From Virgibacillus proomii (GTDB lineage Bacteria > Bacillota > Bacilli > Bacillales > Amphibacillaceae): 64,000 bases of DNA. Under the pieces are notes generated by a model. It made no database searches. It had not been told where the DNA came from and worked only from the letters and a program-made list of their open reading frames with translations. How positions within the stretch are numbered: the first letter of the stretch is position 1; every line of letters begins with the position of its first letter. The position numbers were made by a program, and so were the translations under genes. Of the stretch, positions 62,408-64,000 are shown piece by piece. The stretch spans positions 750,149 to 814,148 of the forward strand of contig NZ_FUFN01000010.1 in the NCBI RefSeq assembly GCF_900162615.1. The letters run 5' to 3'.

Positions 62408-63736
62408 GTGAAAGGAACAGCGTACTTTTCAGACGTAAACCAGCAATTTAAGAAAGTAACAGTAGATTTTAAACAAAGAGAGACAGATAATAACCAAGTA
62501 TTAAAGGTCTTTTCAGATAAAACAAGACAAAAAGTTTATGGGTTTGGTAGCTCCTTTACGGAGGCTAGCGGTTCTGTATACAATAAAATGCCTGATTCCC
62601 TTAAACAAGCTTTCATAGAAAGTTGTTTTGGAGAAACAGGAAATAAATATAATTTAGTAAGAATGCCAATTCAAAGCTGTGATTTTTCACTAGGAAATTA
62701 TGCATATTTAGAAAGTGAAGAAGATTTACAGCAAAGTAAAGTTAACTTTGACCGGGATAAAGAAAATATTATCCCTGTTGCAAGAGATGCGGTTGCGGCT
62801 AATCCGGAAACCATTTTTATGGCATCTCCTTGGAGTCCGCCTGCTTTTATGAAAACGAATAATAATATGAATGGAGGCGGGTATTTAAAAGAAGAATACT
62901 ATGAAGACTGGGCTAAGTTAATCAAATTGTATCTTGATATATACAAAGAAAATGGCATTCATGTACAAAAGCTTTCTGTTCAAAATGAGCCTGTAGCAGT
63001 TAAACAGTGGGATTCTTGCCTTTATACAAATGAGCAAGAGGCCTATTTCGCTGTGAAAGTATTGAAGAAAATTCTTTCTGCATCAGGATATGATCATATA
63101 GAGCTTTATATTTGGGATCATGATAAAGATGGGTTAATTGAATGGGCCGATCAAACCTTCCGTAACTCCGAGTATCGTCACGCAATTGATGGGATAGCTT
63201 TTCATTGGTATACAGGCGATCATTTTGAACAAATTTCCTACTTGGCAAAAGCCTATCCGGAAAAGGATCTGTTGTTCACTGAAGGCTGTGTGCCACAAGA
63301 AGGATTTGATCATAACACACAAGAAAAACATGGGAAAGTATATATTCACGATCTAATTGGAAATTTTAAACATGGGATGAATGCTTTTATTGATTGGAAT
63401 ATTCTCCTCGATATGGATGGCGGACCAAATCATATGGGGAATACTTGCGAGGCACCGATTCAGTATGATGGCGATAATCAAAAACTTCATGTTAATCTTT
63501 CTTATTATTATATTGGGCATTTTAGCCGATTTGTTAAAAAAGGTGCCCATGTCGTATATTCGTCTGCGTATGATCATTCCATTGAGCAAGTAGCATTTAT
63601 CAATCCTGAAGGTGGTAAAGTATTAGTAGCCTACAATGCCTCTGATGATTCTAAAGCATTTCGAGTGATAGATAAAGATGTAGAAACGTCTATCGAATTA
63701 GCGGCTAAACAAGTAGTAACATTAATATGGAAGTAG
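62408..63736 (+). CDS. GH30-family glycoside hydrolase
   Basis: About 442 aa, cytoplasmic (no signal peptide). Clan GH-A barrel with a short N-terminal beta strand region and a C-terminal beta domain. KVYGFGSSFTEASG (about 38-51), acid/base Glu in LSVQNEPVAVKQWDSC (about 195) and nucleophile Glu in DLLFTEGCVP (about 290) match GH30 glucosylceramidase-like enzymes. GTG 62408 (or TTG 62405) after AGAGGAAG. Intracellular location and the iol neighbourhood suggest that it splits a small imported beta-glycoside, perhaps a glycosyl-inositol; this is inferred. Confidence 0.85.
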   Translation: MKGTAYFSDVNQQFKKVTVDFKQRETDNNQVLKVFSDKTRQKVYGFGSSFTEASGSVYNKMPDSLKQAFIESCFGETGNKYNLVRMPIQSCDFSLGNYAYLESEEDLQQSKVNFDRDKENIIPVARDAVAANPETIFMASPWSPPAFMKTNNNMNGGGYLKEEYYEDWAKLIKLYLDIYKENGIHVQKLSVQNEPVAVKQWDSCLYTNEQEAYFAVKVLKKILSASGYDHIELYIWDHDKDGLIEWADQTFRNSEYRHAIDGIAFHWYTGDHFEQISYLAKAYPEKDLLFTEGCVPQEGFDHNTQEKHGKVYIHDLIGNFKHGMNAFIDWNILLDMDGGPNHMGNTCEAPIQYDGDNQKLHVNLSYYYIGHFSRFVKKGAHVVYSSAYDHSIEQVAFINPEGGKVLVAYNASDDSKAFRVIDKDVETSIELAAKQVVTLIWK

Positions 63737-63751
63737 AGGGAGGGAGAGATA

Positions 63752-63985
63752 ATGAAATTAGGCTTTAATCAAGCAACCTGCATGAATAATTCTAATTTGT
63801 ATAATGATTTATTACTGGCGGAAAAATACGGTTATGATTTTATTGAGATTCGTATTGATATGTTAAGAGACTATCTGGAGGAATACTCTATAGCGGATTT
63901 GAAAAAATTCTTTTCCAAAAGTCATCTTCAACCGATAGGTTATAACTCCATTGAAAACATAAACTTTTGTGATAAGAACTCCTAG
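63752..63985 (+). pseudogene. iolI: Inosose isomerase (IolI) gene interrupted by a stop codon
   Basis: MKLGFNQATCMNNSNLYNDL at the N-terminus and EKYGYDFIEIRIDMLRDYLE match IolI, an AP-endonuclease-2-like TIM barrel of about 280 aa that interconverts keto-inositols. TAG at 63983-63985 ends the frame after 77 codons, where IolI has about 200 residues to go. The frame remains open after it to the window edge (QVIHD). Good ribosome site GGGAGGGAGAG. Probably an inactivated gene or a sequencing error; the rest lies outside the window. Confidence 0.65.
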
Positions 63986-64000
63986 CAAGTAATCCATGAT

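Overview
The window is AT-rich, uses strong AGGAGG-type ribosome binding sites, and carries PTS systems, a LicR-type PRD regulator, a TPP riboswitch with tenA, and a classical iol operon. Together these point to a Bacillaceae chromosome, perhaps Oceanobacillus/Virgibacillus-like (inferred from gene style only; no rRNA is present). It is a carbohydrate-utilisation region shaped by duplication, gene decay and dispersed intergenic repeats.

Layout. (1) 1-490: end of an IS3-family (IS150-like) insertion sequence. (2) 0.6-8.3 kb: LicR-type activator, then a GH4 phospho-beta-glucosidase, EIIB, EIIC, a decayed YdjC/ChbG deacetylase, EIIA, and a secreted NamZ-type exo-muramidase. (3) 8.3-10.2 kb: helical hypothetical protein and a decayed MazG-like/phosphoribosyl-ATP pyrophosphohydrolase-like gene. 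(4) 10.2-15.5 kb: GntR regulator, ascorbate-type PTS (IIA, IIB, IIC), phosphotriesterase-family hydrolase, KDPG/KDPGal-type aldolase and creatininase-family hydrolase, suggesting catabolism of a sugar acid or lactone. (5) 16.1-33.8 kb: inositol cluster 1, with sodium symporter, LacI regulator, PFK-family kinase, IolG, IolD, IolB, IolE, second IolG-like protein, Zn-dependent dehydrogenase, split transketolase and aldehyde dehydrogenase. (6) 34-44 kb: tenA with TPP riboswitch, Zn alcohol dehydrogenase, XRE regulator with membrane partner, small membrane protein, frameshifted SUKH gene, GNAT, tautomerase, MFS transporter. (7) 44.6-47.3 kb: glycerate kinase and DASS-type transporter. (8) 48-64 kb: inositol cluster 2, the classical set, with polyol-type MFS permease, divergent DeoR/IolR, IolA, IolB, IolC, IolD, IolJ, then two gene relics, IolE, IolG, a GH30 glycosidase and an iolI interrupted by a stop codon.

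The most interesting point is the contrast between the two inositol clusters. Cluster 2 has the whole classical route. Cluster 1 duplicates only the steps that lead to 2-deoxy-5-keto-D-gluconate (DKG), and lacks the kinase IolC, aldolase IolJ and dehydrogenase IolA. In their place are a two-subunit transketolase, an aldehyde dehydrogenase and a PFK-family kinase with non-canonical active-site residues. Counted from its other end, DKG is a 2-ketose. A transketolase could therefore take its two-carbon unit and leave 3-hydroxy-4-oxobutanoate, which the aldehyde dehydrogenase could oxidise to malate. This would resemble the sulfo-transketolase route for sulfosugars. It is an inference from gene content, but it explains every enzyme in the cluster.

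Cluster 1 lies between diverged direct repeats of about 280-300 bp; the left one contains the decayed 3' end of the same aldehyde dehydrogenase gene that ends the cluster. AAGCGCTT palindromes at its promoters probably bind the local LacI protein. Cluster 2 carries cre-like sites and a shared TCAATAGTTAA element, a candidate IolR operator. Long gene-free stretches contain a dispersed repeat family with a covarying hairpin.
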